NCBI RefSeq assembly: GCF_030014915.1
Contig: NZ_JAGIXS010000001.1
Coordinates: forward strand, 744,001-808,000
Source: Pelomonas sp. V22
GTDB taxonomy: Bacteria > Pseudomonadota > Gammaproteobacteria > Burkholderiales > Burkholderiaceae_C
Length of the DNA stretch: 64,000 nt
Direction of reading: 5' to 3'
The notes beneath the pieces are model-generated. The model ran no database searches. It was not told where the DNA came from and worked only from the letters and a program-made list of their open reading frames with translations. Numbering within the stretch: the stretch's first letter is position 1; every line of letters begins with the position of its first letter. The position numbers were made by a program, and so were the translations under genes. Of the stretch, positions 16,409 through 24,569 are shown one piece after another.

Positions 16409-17734
16409 ATGACTCAGCCTCGGCTGGCGCTGAATCTTTTCTGGCGCACCTTCGCCCTGCTTGCCCTGCTGCTGGTGGGCAGCGTGCTGGCCTGGCAGCA
16501 GACCTTCAAGGCGCTGGAGGCCGAGCCGCGCGCGCTCGAGGCCGCGCAGCAGCTGGCTGGCCTGGTCAACCTCAGCCGCGCAGCGCTGGCCGATGCCGAC
16601 AGCATCAACCGCGTGGCCGTGGTCAAGTCGCTGAGCCGCAGCGAGGCGGTGCAGGTCGAGGTGGCCGAGCCCGGCGACCGCTGGCTGCCCTACAACGAAA
16701 CCTCGTTCTCCAACCGCCTGGCAGCCGAGCTGCGCAGCAAGCTCGGGCCCGACACCATCGTGGCCCGCGAAGTCAACCAGGTCGGCGGCCTGTGGGTGCG
16801 CTTCAGCATCGAGGGCGATGCCTATTGGCTGCGCACCAGCCCGGCGCCGCTGTCGGTCTCGCTGAGCGGCAACGGCTGGTGGGCCCTGATCGCCCTGGTG
16901 GCCACGGCCCTCGGCTCGGCCGGCGTGGCACGCTTGATCAACCAGCCGCTGCGCGAGCTTTCCATCGCCGCCGGGCGTATCCGCGAGGGCGAGTACGACT
17001 CGCGGCTGGACGAGAGCACGCTCACCAGCGAGATCCGCGAGGTCAACATGGGCTTCAACCGCATGGCGCGCGAACTGGCGCGCATGGAAGAGGACCGCAC
17101 CGTGATGCTGGCCGGCATCTCGCACGACCTGCGCACGCCGCTGGCCCGGCTGCGGCTCGAAGCCGAGATGAGCGTCAGCGACGAGCAGGCGCGCCAGTTC
17201 ATGGCGCAAGACATCGACCAGCTCGATGCCATCATCAGCAAGTTCATGGACTATGCGCGGCCGAACGAGACCAAGCTGAACGCGATCAACCTGGCCGACT
17301 TGGTCGAGCGCGAGGCCATGGCCTTCCGCGATCCGACGCAGATCCGCATCAGCGCCGATGTGCCTCAGCATCTCAAGGTCTGGGCCGACGAGACCGAGCT
17401 GGGGCGCGTGCTGCTGAACCTGTTCGAGAACGCGCGCCGCTACGCCCGCGAGGGCGAGGAGCCGGCCGAGGTCGAGGTCGACACCTTCGACCTCAAGGAC
17501 GGGCAGGTGCTGCTCAGGGTGCGTGACCACGGGCCCGGCGTGCCGCCCGATAAGCTGACCAGCCTGACCACGCCCTTCTACCGCGGCGATGCGGCCCGCA
17601 CGGCGGCCACCGGCGCCGGCCTCGGCCTCGCCATCGTGGACAAGTCACTGCAGCGCATAGGCGCCAGGCTGGAGCTGGCCAACGCCGAGGGCGGTGGCCT
17701 GCTGTCCCTGATCACACTGCGGCTGGCTTCGTAG
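16409..17734 (+). CDS. envZ: EnvZ-family sensor histidine kinase
   Basis: A 441-residue inner-membrane kinase that partners OmpR. The first membrane helix is [21 protein letters not shown] periplasmic sensor of about 120 residues follows, then a second helix ([19 protein letters not shown]) and a HAMP domain ([20 protein letters not shown]). The HisKA box is [20 protein letters not shown] with the phospho-His. The ATPase domain has the N box ([11 protein letters not shown]), G1 ([12 protein letters not shown]) and G2 ([13 protein letters not shown]). The gene overlaps the 3' end of the convergent ispF by 23 bases. Confidence 0.94.
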   Translation: MTQPRLALNLFWRTFALLALLLVGSVLAWQQTFKALEAEPRALEAAQQLAGLVNLSRAALADADSINRVAVVKSLSRSEAVQVEVAEPGDRWLPYNETSFSNRLAAELRSKLGPDTIVAREVNQVGGLWVRFSIEGDAYWLRTSPAPLSVSLSGNGWWALIALVATALGSAGVARLINQPLRELSIAAGRIREGEYDSRLDESTLTSEIREVNMGFNRMARELARMEEDRTVMLAGISHDLRTPLARLRLEAEMSVSDEQARQFMAQDIDQLDAIISKFMDYARPNETKLNAINLADLVEREAMAFRDPTQIRISADVPQHLKVWADETELGRVLLNLFENARRYAREGEEPAEVEVDTFDLKDGQVLLRVRDHGPGVPPDKLTSLTTPFYRGDAARTAATGAGLGLAIVDKSLQRIGARLELANAEGGGLLSLITLRLAS

Positions 17735-18209
17735 CCGCGACGAGCAGGCAGACGGCGCGCGTCTCGATGGCGCGGCCCTCGCCAACCGGCCCCATCTTCT
17801 CCGCCGTCTTGGCCTTCACATTGACCTGGCTGAGGTCGATACCGAGGACCTCCGCGAGGCGCGTGCGCATGGCCAGGATGTGGGGCGCCATCTTGGGCGC
17901 TTGCGCCACGATGGTCGAGTCGATGTTCACGATCTGCCAGCCGGCCTTGCCCACGCGCCGGTAGGCCTCGGCCAGCAGCACCATGGAATCAGCGCCCTTG
18001 AACTCGGCTGCGGTGTCGGGAAAGAGCTTGCCGATGTCGCCCAGCGCCGCGGCGCCCAGGAGCGCATCGGTGATCGCATGAGCCAGCGCGTCGGCATCCG
18101 AATGGCCCAGCAGGCCATGCGTGTGGGGAATGGTGATGCCGCCCAGCACCAGGGGCCGGCCAGTGACCAGGGCATGGGTGTCCCAGCCCTCGCCGATGCG
18201 GATGTTCAT
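17712..18209 (-). CDS. ispF: 2-C-methyl-D-erythritol 2,4-cyclodiphosphate synthase
   Basis: A cytosolic trimeric enzyme of the MEP isoprenoid pathway that closes the cyclodiphosphate ring. It is 165 residues. The zinc ligands are the Asp/His in GEGWDTHAL and the His in [19 protein letters not shown]. The pathway signature [10 protein letters not shown] and the C-terminal [19 protein letters not shown] follow. The ATG at 18209 is only 2 bases after the ispD stop, so the two are co-translated. Confidence 0.97.
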   Translation of the reverse strand: MNIRIGEGWDTHALVTGRPLVLGGITIPHTHGLLGHSDADALAHAITDALLGAAALGDIGKLFPDTAAEFKGADSMVLLAEAYRRVGKAGWQIVNIDSTIVAQAPKMAPHILAMRTRLAEVLGIDLSQVNVKAKTAEKMGPVGEGRAIETRAVCLLVAATKPAAV

Positions 18210-18211
18210 GA

Positions 18212-18922
18212 TCAGCGGCTCCTCAGCAAGCGCTCGGCCAGCGCGAAATCCGCCGGCCAGGTGACTTTGAAATTTTCCAGGCTGGCCTCGACCAGCAAGG
18301 GCGCGAGGCCCAGGGCCTCGATGGCGCTGGCCTCGTCGGTGACGGCGTCGCCAGCCTTCAGCAAGGCCTCGCGCAGCAGGCCGATGCGGAACATCTGCGG
18401 CGTCTGCGCGGCCCACTTGCCGCGCCGGTCCAGCGTCGCGCGGGCACGGCCTTCGTCCGACTCCTTCAGAGTGTCGGCCAGCGGCAAGGCCAGGAGGCCG
18501 CCGACAGCATCGCCCTGGCAGGCCGCGATCAGTTGCTCAATCCATTCGGGACGCACGAGGCAGCGCGCTGCATCGTGCACCAGCACCCAGTCCTGCTGGC
18601 TCGCGCCGCGCGCCAGCAGCGCTTCCAGGCCGGCAGCCACGGTGGCGGCACGGGTGGCGCCGCCGCAGCGTGCCAGCCAGGCCTGCTCGCCGACGAAGCC
18701 CGGCAGGGCTGACTCGAAATACGCATCCTCGGGCGAAATCACCACCAGGGTGGCACTGAGCGCTTGCACCGACTGCAGGGCGGCCAGCGTGTGCGCCATC
18801 AAGGCCTGGCCGGCCAGGGTCACGTACTGCTTGGGGCGGTCGGCACCGGAGCGCTCGCCCACGCCGGCAGCGGGCACCAGGGCAAAGGCCCGGGCCGGCT
18901 GCGCCGGACGGAGATTTGTCAT
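18212..18922 (-). CDS. ispD: 2-C-methyl-D-erythritol 4-phosphate cytidylyltransferase
   Basis: Couples CTP to MEP in isoprenoid synthesis. It is 236 residues. The nucleotide-binding loop is [20 protein letters not shown], followed by [12 protein letters not shown], the substrate strand [17 protein letters not shown] and the [14 protein letters not shown] motif. The C-terminal Asp/Glu pair is in [12 protein letters not shown]. The ATG at about 18922 is chosen over an upstream GTG because the conserved domain begins shortly after. It forms an operon with ispF. In related genomes ispD is usually divergent from mfd, but here about 10 kb separates them. Confidence 0.96.
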   Translation of the reverse strand: MTNLRPAQPARAFALVPAAGVGERSGADRPKQYVTLAGQALMAHTLAALQSVQALSATLVVISPEDAYFESALPGFVGEQAWLARCGGATRAATVAAGLEALLARGASQQDWVLVHDAARCLVRPEWIEQLIAACQGDAVGGLLALPLADTLKESDEGRARATLDRRGKWAAQTPQMFRIGLLREALLKAGDAVTDEASAIEALGLAPLLVEASLENFKVTWPADFALAERLLRSR

Positions 18923-19005
18923 GGCGCGGATTCTAAGCAGGCGCTGCGGCGGAGTATGCTGGACCGGCCCTGCCTCGCGGCGCCCGCTGTTCACCGGCCC
19001 GGTTC

Positions 19006-19497
19006 ATGACACTCACGCTCCCCACCTTCTGCGGCCTGCTGCTGGCCGGCCTGACCAGCGCCGCCCAGGCCCTGGACCGCTCCGGGGAAGCCGATGCGGT
19101 CCGCCTGATACAGCAGGCGCAGGACTATCTGAAGCAGCATGGCACCGACAAGGCCCTGGCCGAGTTCAACCGCCTGGACAGCCCGTTCAACAGCCAGAGC
19201 CCCATCAATCCGCACGGCGATCTCTACCTGTTCAGCCTGGCCCCGGACGGTTTCCAGATCGTGCATGGCAAGAACCCCAAGATCCGCGGCAAGGTGATGA
19301 TCGAGATGCGCGACGTCGACGGCGTCTACCTGATACGCGAGATGGTCAAGATCTGCTTCGAGACACCGGCGGGCAAGGGCTGGGTCCGGTACAAGTGGCC
19401 GCATCCGATCACCAAGGTGGTGGAGCCCAAGCGCGGCTATGTCGAACGCGTGCCGGGCGTGCCCACGCTGTGCCTGGGCACGGGCATCTATCGATAG
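19006..19497 (+). CDS. Secreted single-Cache domain protein
   Basis: A 163-residue exported protein consisting of a signal peptide (LLLAGLTSAAQA-LD) and one sCache_2-type ligand-sensing domain. Recognisable elements are the N-terminal helix with ALAEFNRLDSPFN, GDLYLFSLAPDGFQIVHGKN, the strand GWVRYKWPHPITK and the final LCLGTGIY. Cache domains normally form the extracellular part of receptors. Here the domain is free and has no membrane anchor. The gene lies 18 bases before a hybrid kinase with its own Cache-type sensor, so it may act as a periplasmic binding partner for that kinase. Confidence 0.82.
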   Translation: MTLTLPTFCGLLLAGLTSAAQALDRSGEADAVRLIQQAQDYLKQHGTDKALAEFNRLDSPFNSQSPINPHGDLYLFSLAPDGFQIVHGKNPKIRGKVMIEMRDVDGVYLIREMVKICFETPAGKGWVRYKWPHPITKVVEPKRGYVERVPGVPTLCLGTGIYR

Positions 19498-19515
19498 GCC
19501 GGCTCGCCGAGTCGC

Positions 19516-22062
19516 ATGCGCACCTTCATCGAGCGAATCAAGCGTCTTGCCGAGACCACACGCGGCGCCAGCCTGGTGCTGCTGTTCTTCGTCGCACTGA
19601 CGCTGCTGGCCATCGCGGCCCAGACCGCGCTGGCCATACGCCAGGACAAGGCCCTGACCCTGAGCTCCGAGCGCGAGCATGGGCTGACGGCCGTGCGCCT
19701 GCTGGAGGAGCATGCCAAGCAGATCCTCAACGAGGCAGCAGGCAACATCGATGCGCTGGCGCGGGCCATCGAGGTGGCACGCGAGGGCAAACCCGCCAAC
19801 GATGCCCTGATACGCAAGGTGCTGGCCGATGCCCAGCCCCTCAACCGCATCCTCACCTCGTTCCAGTACGTCAACCTGCACGGCGTGGCCTCTGTCAGCA
19901 CGATCGACTATCCGGCCTACCAGACCGACGCCGATGACCGCACCTACATCCCGCTGTTGCTGAGCCATCCGGATCAACGCGAGCCGGTGCTGGGTCGGCC
20001 CTTCGCCCGCTTCTACGACGGCGAGCTGATCCTGCCGCTGGCTCGCAGCTTCACGAGCAGCGATGGCCAGCCTCTGGGGCTGTTGAGCACCGATGTCAGC
20101 GTCTCCTATTTCAGCAAGTTCTATGTGCCGCTGGCCCGAGACGGCAATGCCCTGGTGGCCCTGGTATCGGACGACGGCCACCTGATCGTGAGGGCGCCGC
20201 AGCAGGGCGACGAGGTGGGCGCCGACATCTCCAGCTCGCCGATCCAGCAGCGCTTGCGCCAGCCGCAGCGAGAAGGGCAGTTCGAGGATGCCGGCCTGCT
20301 GGGCGGCGGGGTGGCCGCGCCCCGTCTTTACTTCTACAAAAAGGTGGCGGGCTTCCCGGTCACGGCGATCTATGCGCGCGAGCTCGATGACGTGCTGGCG
20401 CCCTGGCAGATCCGCAGCCGCGACCGCATCGTGTTCTCGCTGGCCATCATGGTCTTTGTCGGCCTGCTGAGCTTCTTCCTGCTCTGGCACATCCGGCGGC
20501 TGAACAAGTCGCGCACCGAGCTCTCGCGCAGCGAAGCCAGGTTCGGCAGCGTCTTCCTGCATTCGCCGGTGCCGCTTTCGCTGGTGCGCCTGTCGGACGA
20601 CCGCATCGTCGCGGCCAACGAGGCCATGCTGGCCTTGTTCCGCTACCGGCGCGAGGACTTCGTCGGCCGCACGCCGGCCGAGCTGAAGGTCTGGGCCGAC
20701 TACGCCGACCGACAGCCCTACCTGGAGCGCATTACCGCTGACGGCCATCTGAGTCAGTACCCGGCACGCATGCGCAACCGGGACGGCCAGCTGATGCACT
20801 GCATGGTCTCGGTCCAGGTGTTCGAGGGCGAGGAAGGCCGCATCGCGATCTTCTCGGCCATCGACGAGACCCAGCAGCGCGAGGCCGAGGCAAGGCTGCG
20901 CCAGCTCGAGCAGCAACTGCGCGAGGCCCAGAAGATGGAGGCCATAGGCACGCTGGCCGGCGGCATTGCGCACGACTTCAACAACATCCTCGCCGCCATC
21001 CTCGGCAACGTGGGCATGGCCCGTCAGGACGTGCCGGTAGACCACGGCGCACGCAGCTTCCTGGACGAGATCAACAAGGCCGCCCTGCGCGCCCGCAGCC
21101 TGGTGCAGCAGATCCTCGCCTTCAGCCGCCGCCAGCCGCACCAGATGCTGGTGCAACCGCTGCGGCCCATCGTCGAAGAGTCCTTGAGCCTCTTGCGCGC
21201 CACCCTGCCCGCCCGCGTGGCCCTGGACCTGGACCTCAGCGAGGAAGCGCTGAGCCTGGAGACCGACGCCACGCAGCTGCAGCAGGTGCTGATGAACCTC
21301 TGCACCAATGGCTGGCACGCGCTCAGCGGCAGCACCGGCCGGTTGAGCGTGGGCTACGGCCGGCTGCGGCTGGACCACCCGGCCGACCCGCGCCTCACAC
21401 GCCTGCCGTCTGGCGACTACGTTCACCTGTGGGTGGGCGACAACGGCGTGGGCATGTCGGAGGAGCTGCAGGCCCGCGTCTTCGAGCCCTTCTTCACCAC
21501 CAAGCCGGTGGGCCAGGGCACGGGCCTCGGGCTCGCCGTGGTGCACGGCATCGTCACCGCCCACCGCGGCGCGATCACGGTGGACAGCAAGCTCGGCGCC
21601 GGCACCACCTTCCACCTCTACCTGCCGCTGGCGGATGCGGTCGCAACGGGCCAAGACCCGCTGTCGCCACAGAGCCTGCAGGACGGCCAGGGGCAGGGCC
21701 ATGTGCTCTACCTGGATGACGACGAGGTGATGCTGCTGATGGTCGAGCGCCTGCTCAAGCGCTGCGGCTACGAGGTCAGCTGCTACCAGCAGGCCAGCGA
21801 AGCGCTGGCGGCGCTGGCCGAACCGGGCTGCGATGTGCGGCTCTTCATCACCGACTTCAACATGCCCGACATGTCGGGTCTGGAGGTGGCCAAGGCGGCC
21901 GCCGAGCTGCGGCCCGGCCTGCCGCTGATCATCACCTCGGGCTACATCAACGACGAGTTGCTGGCCGGCGCCGAGGCCCTGGGCGCCTGCGCCGTGCTGC
22001 AGAAGCAGAACACCCTCGACGAGCTGCCCGGCCTGGTGCGGCGCTGCCTGCAGCCGCCCTGA
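19516..22062 (+). CDS. Hybrid sensor histidine kinase / response regulator
   Basis: An 848-residue membrane sensor. A membrane helix at about 18-38 is followed by a periplasmic dCache/PDC-like region up to about residue 300 (motifs FQYVNLHGVASVSTIDYPAY and LLSTDVSVSYFSKFY), then a second helix (VFSLAIMVFVGLLSFFLLW). A PAS domain (about 340-455) leads to the HisKA box LAGGIAHDFNNILAAILGN with the phospho-His. The ATPase domain has N box LMNLCTNGWHAL, G1 VGDNGVGMSEEL and G2 GTGLGLAVVHGIV. A C-terminal receiver (from about 725) carries the Asp in LFITDFNMPDMSGLEVAK. No separate output protein is adjacent, so the receiver must pass the signal to a distant phosphotransfer protein or work by feedback. 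It is likely co-transcribed with the preceding Cache gene. Confidence 0.9.
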   Translation: MRTFIERIKRLAETTRGASLVLLFFVALTLLAIAAQTALAIRQDKALTLSSEREHGLTAVRLLEEHAKQILNEAAGNIDALARAIEVAREGKPANDALIRKVLADAQPLNRILTSFQYVNLHGVASVSTIDYPAYQTDADDRTYIPLLLSHPDQREPVLGRPFARFYDGELILPLARSFTSSDGQPLGLLSTDVSVSYFSKFYVPLARDGNALVALVSDDGHLIVRAPQQGDEVGADISSSPIQQRLRQPQREGQFEDAGLLGGGVAAPRLYFYKKVAGFPVTAIYARELDDVLAPWQIRSRDRIVFSLAIMVFVGLLSFFLLWHIRRLNKSRTELSRSEARFGSVFLHSPVPLSLVRLSDDRIVAANEAMLALFRYRREDFVGRTPAELKVWADYADRQPYLERITADGHLSQYPARMRNRDGQLMHCMVSVQVFEGEEGRIAIFSAIDETQQREAEARLRQLEQQLREAQKMEAIGTLAGGIAHDFNNILAAILGNVGMARQDVPVDHGARSFLDEINKAALRARSLVQQILAFSRRQPHQMLVQPLRPIVEESLSLLRATLPARVALDLDLSEEALSLETDATQLQQVLMNLCTNGWHALSGSTGRLSVGYGRLRLDHPADPRLTRLPSGDYVHLWVGDNGVGMSEELQARVFEPFFTTKPVGQGTGLGLAVVHGIVTAHRGAITVDSKLGAGTTFHLYLPLADAVATGQDPLSPQSLQDGQGQGHVLYLDDDEVMLLMVERLLKRCGYEVSCYQQASEALAALAEPGCDVRLFITDFNMPDMSGLEVAKAAAELRPGLPLIITSGYINDELLAGAEALGACAVLQKQNTLDELPGLVRRCLQPP

Positions 22063-22112
22063 AGGGCCTGCAGGCCGGCCGCTACACTGCCAGGCCGCGC
22101 CCACCCGACCCC

Positions 22113-23162
22113 ATGCTGATTTCCGACCTCCGCCAGCGCCTGCACGCCCTGGGCGCCCTGCCCAAACACGAGCAGCGCGTGCTGCGCGACTGGGTGCAGG
22201 CCAAGCCGCACGACAGCGGCCGGCGCCGGCCCGAGCATTTCCTGCCCCTCGCCCTGCGCGAAGCCCTGCCCGCCCTGGATGTCGAGCTGGCCGCGCTGGC
22301 CCGCGTCGTCTCCGAGCATCCGGGCGAGGACGGTTCGGTGCGGCTGCTGGTGGGCCTGGCCGATGGCCAGATGGTGGAAAGCGTGCTGCTGCCGCGCGAC
22401 GGCCTGTGTGTATCAAGCCAGGTCGGTTGCGCCGTCGGCTGCAGCTTCTGCATGACCGGGCGCGAGGGCCTGATACGCCAGGTCACCAGCGCCGAGATCG
22501 TGGCCCAGCTGGTGCTGGCCCGGCAACGCCGGCCGGTCAAGAAGGTCGTGTTCATGGGCATGGGCGAGCCGGCCCACAACCTCGACAACGTCTTGGAAGC
22601 CATCACCCTGCTCGGCCTGGAAGGCGGTATCGGCCACAAGAACCTGGTGCTCTCCAGCGTTGGCGATCCGCGCTTGTTCGAGCGCCTGCACGCCCCCGAC
22701 CTCGGCCCGGTCAAGCCGGCGCTGGCGCTGTCGCTGCACACCAGCAAGGCCGAGCTGCGTCGCGAGCTGCTGCCACGTGCGCCGCGCCTGAGCCCTGAGG
22801 ACATCGTCGAGGCCGGGGAGCGCTATGCGCGTTTCAGCGGCTACCCGATCCAGTACCAGTGGACCCTGATCGAGGGCGTCAACGACGGCGCCGAGGAACT
22901 CGACGGCATCGTGCGCCTGCTCAAGGGCAAGCGCGGCCTGCTCAACATGATTCCCTACAACCAGATCCCCGACCTGGCCTACCGCCGGCCGAGCTGGGAG
23001 CGGGCGCGCTCGATTGCGGCCGAGCTGCATGCGCGCGGCGTGCTGACCAAGCTGCGCGACTCCGCCGGCCAGGACGTGGACGGCGGCTGCGGCCAATTGC
23101 GGGCCCGCAGCCAGGCTGGCGCGCAGCCCCTACGCCTGCTGCGCCAGGCGGGCAAACCCTAG
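22113..23162 (+). CDS. RlmN/Cfr-family radical-SAM RNA methyltransferase (paralogue)
   Basis: A 349-residue radical-SAM enzyme of the family that methylates C2 or C8 of adenosine in 23S rRNA or tRNA. The cluster motif is CAVGCSFCMTGREG (CX3CX2C). FMGMGEPAHNLDNV follows, then SLHTSKAELRRELLP, and the C-terminal methyl-carrier Cys lies in DVDGGCGQL. The N-terminus starts MLISDLRQRLHALGALPKHE. The housekeeping rlmN of betaproteobacteria normally sits by ndk and pilF and is about 380 residues, so this shorter copy in a different place is probably a second family member with its own target. It is 50 bases after the hybrid kinase gene. Confidence 0.82.
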   Translation: MLISDLRQRLHALGALPKHEQRVLRDWVQAKPHDSGRRRPEHFLPLALREALPALDVELAALARVVSEHPGEDGSVRLLVGLADGQMVESVLLPRDGLCVSSQVGCAVGCSFCMTGREGLIRQVTSAEIVAQLVLARQRRPVKKVVFMGMGEPAHNLDNVLEAITLLGLEGGIGHKNLVLSSVGDPRLFERLHAPDLGPVKPALALSLHTSKAELRRELLPRAPRLSPEDIVEAGERYARFSGYPIQYQWTLIEGVNDGAEELDGIVRLLKGKRGLLNMIPYNQIPDLAYRRPSWERARSIAAELHARGVLTKLRDSAGQDVDGGCGQLRARSQAGAQPLRLLRQAGKP

Positions 23163-23275
23163 ATTCACCCCACGGGCCGCGCAGTTTTCCACACGGAAAC
23201 CCGCCCCCACGCCTCGGGGGGACCTAGGGCAGACCCGTAAATCCCAAAAGTCACGACCTCTCCATCATGTTGACG

Positions 23276-23305
23276 ATGCGCAGTGCGGTTTCGCCCTGTG
23301 CGCAT
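23276..23305. promoter_or_regulatory. Inverted repeat ATGCGCA-N16-TGCGCAT upstream of PEP-CTERM gene
   Basis: A perfect 7-bp inverted repeat around 16 bases, 61 bases before the ATG of the next gene, in a 204-nt region without a reading frame. The arrangement resembles an operator for a dimeric regulator, but no family is identified. A poor GG-N10-GC match lies nearby at about 23315-23330 and is too weak to be called a sigma-54 promoter. Confidence 0.3.
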
Positions 23306-23366
23306 TGAACAGGGTGGGCCGTACCCCGGCTCGCTGCGGTTTTCATCGACACCAAACGAGGTCACT

Positions 23367-23996
23367 ATGAACTTGGCAAAAAAATGCCTTTTGGGACTGA
23401 CAGGGATTGCCATGGCGGCCAGCGCCTCCGCCGGCACGATCTACAGCGAAGGCTTCAACAACCTGGCCACTTCGGGCTGGATCCTCACCAACAACAGCGC
23501 CACGCCTGGCAACAACTGGTTCCAGGGCGGCCCTGAGATCTTCACGGCCCAGAGCGGCCCTGACGACTCCTTTGCCGCAGCGAACTGGCTGAGCTCGTCC
23601 ACCGGTTCGGGCGCCTTGTCCAACTGGCTGATCAGCCCCGAGATCATGGTGGGAAGCGGCGCCACCCTGCACTTCGCGGCACGTGGCGACATGGCCGAAG
23701 GCTTCTTCGACACGATCAAGGTCTACTTCAGCGCCGGAAACGGCACCGACACCGCCGGCTTCAGCCTGCTGGGCACCCTGACCGCCCCGACCGACGGCTG
23801 GATGGACTTCAGCTACCTGCTGCCCGGCGCCACCTCCGGCCGCATCGCCTTTGAATACGCAGGCCTGGCCGACACCGCCAACTACGCCGGCATCGACAGC
23901 GTCAGCGTCGTGCCCGAGCCGGCCAGCTTCGCGCTGGTGGGCCTGGGCCTCGCCGGCCTCGGCATCGCGCGCCGCAAGAGCGCCCGCAAGAACTGA
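23367..23996 (+). CDS. PEP-CTERM protein, choice-of-anchor J-like
   Basis: A 209-residue exported protein with an exosortase sorting tail. The signal peptide is CLLGLTGIAMAASASA-GT. The mature domain YSEGFNNLATSGWILTNNSA...NWLISPEIMVG...YAGIDSVSVV is a jelly-roll of the 'choice-of-anchor J' type, in which the same extracellular domain occurs with different anchors. The C-terminus is VPEPASFALVGLGLAGLGIA followed by RRKSARKN. The ATG at 23367 follows ACGAGGT. It is followed within 94 bases by two further exported-protein genes on the same strand. Confidence 0.9.
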   Translation: MNLAKKCLLGLTGIAMAASASAGTIYSEGFNNLATSGWILTNNSATPGNNWFQGGPEIFTAQSGPDDSFAAANWLSSSTGSGALSNWLISPEIMVGSGATLHFAARGDMAEGFFDTIKVYFSAGNGTDTAGFSLLGTLTAPTDGWMDFSYLLPGATSGRIAFEYAGLADTANYAGIDSVSVVPEPASFALVGLGLAGLGIARRKSARKN

Positions 23997-24089
23997 AAGA
24001 CAAGTCTCTACCCGCCTGTCGCACCGGTTCGGCAACCCCGCGCCGGCGCGATCTCCTAGCTTGCACAACAACTGCATAAAGGAATCGTC

Positions 24090-24569
24090 ATGTTCAAGAG
24101 GATCAAGACCTCCCGCACCGAGGGGCAGCAAGCCCTTCGTGTGGGGCTGGCCGCGGCTGCGGCCGTGATTGCATTTGCGGCAACGCCGCTGGCTCAGGCA
24201 GCCGATGCCAAGGCTGGCCTGCGCGTGGCAAAGGACCCAGTAACGGGTGAACTGCGCGCCCTGACCTCCACCGAAGCCGCCGAACTTGACGCAGCGGCCG
24301 CCAAGGCCAAGGCCTCCGCCAATGCTGGCAAGCGCAAGGCCGCCACGGCCGTGACCCAGCAGGAAATCCAGCATGCCGATGGCACCGTGGAAATGCCGCT
24401 GGACGAGAGCAGCCACATGTACTCGGTGGCCGTGCGCCGCGCCGACGGCAGCGTCGAATACCAATGCGTCCATGGCAAGCCGGCGGTCGACGCCATCCTC
24501 AAGGGCAAGAAGCCCGCTAGCAGCAAGGCTGTGAAGGCACACCAGGAGCATGGCTATGAGCTCAAGTAA
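24090..24569 (+). CDS. Small exported protein found after PEP-CTERM genes ('post-PEP-CTERM-1'-like)
   Basis: A 159-residue protein of unknown function. A long basic leader plus hydrophobic stretch (residues 18-37, AAAAAVIAFAATPLAQAADA) looks like a signal peptide. The mature part begins GLRVAKDPVTGELRALTSTE, continues with an Ala/Lys-rich helix, then DGTVEMPLDESSHMYSVAVR and a C-terminal VHGKPAVDAILKGKKP...HGYELK. From memory, this pattern (DP-TG-LR repeated near an acidic E box, then a Ser/His-rich strand) is what databases call a post-PEP-CTERM domain. I could not check this. It overlaps the next gene by 14 bases, implying co-translation. Confidence 0.75.
   Translation: MFKRIKTSRTEGQQALRVGLAAAAAVIAFAATPLAQAADAKAGLRVAKDPVTGELRALTSTEAAELDAAAAKAKASANAGKRKAATAVTQQEIQHADGTVEMPLDESSHMYSVAVRRADGSVEYQCVHGKPAVDAILKGKKPASSKAVKAHQEHGYELK

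Noticed and set aside
18991..22416. A 1141-codon open frame on the minus strand, antisense to the Cache protein and hybrid kinase
   Set aside because: It has no recognisable domain, is rich in Ala/Arg/Gln/His/Gly from antisense GC codons, and lies opposite well-supported genes.
23312..23332. A GG-N10-GC pair upstream of the second PEP-CTERM gene as a sigma-54 site
   Set aside because: Only the GG and GC fit; the TTGC and CACG parts are missing, so chance is likely in GC-rich DNA.
24061..24075. TTGCACAACAACTGC as a possible sigma-54 promoter for the small exported protein
   Set aside because: The -24 GG is replaced by TG, and transcription would start only about 5 bases before the ATG, leaving no room for the AAAGGA ribosome site.
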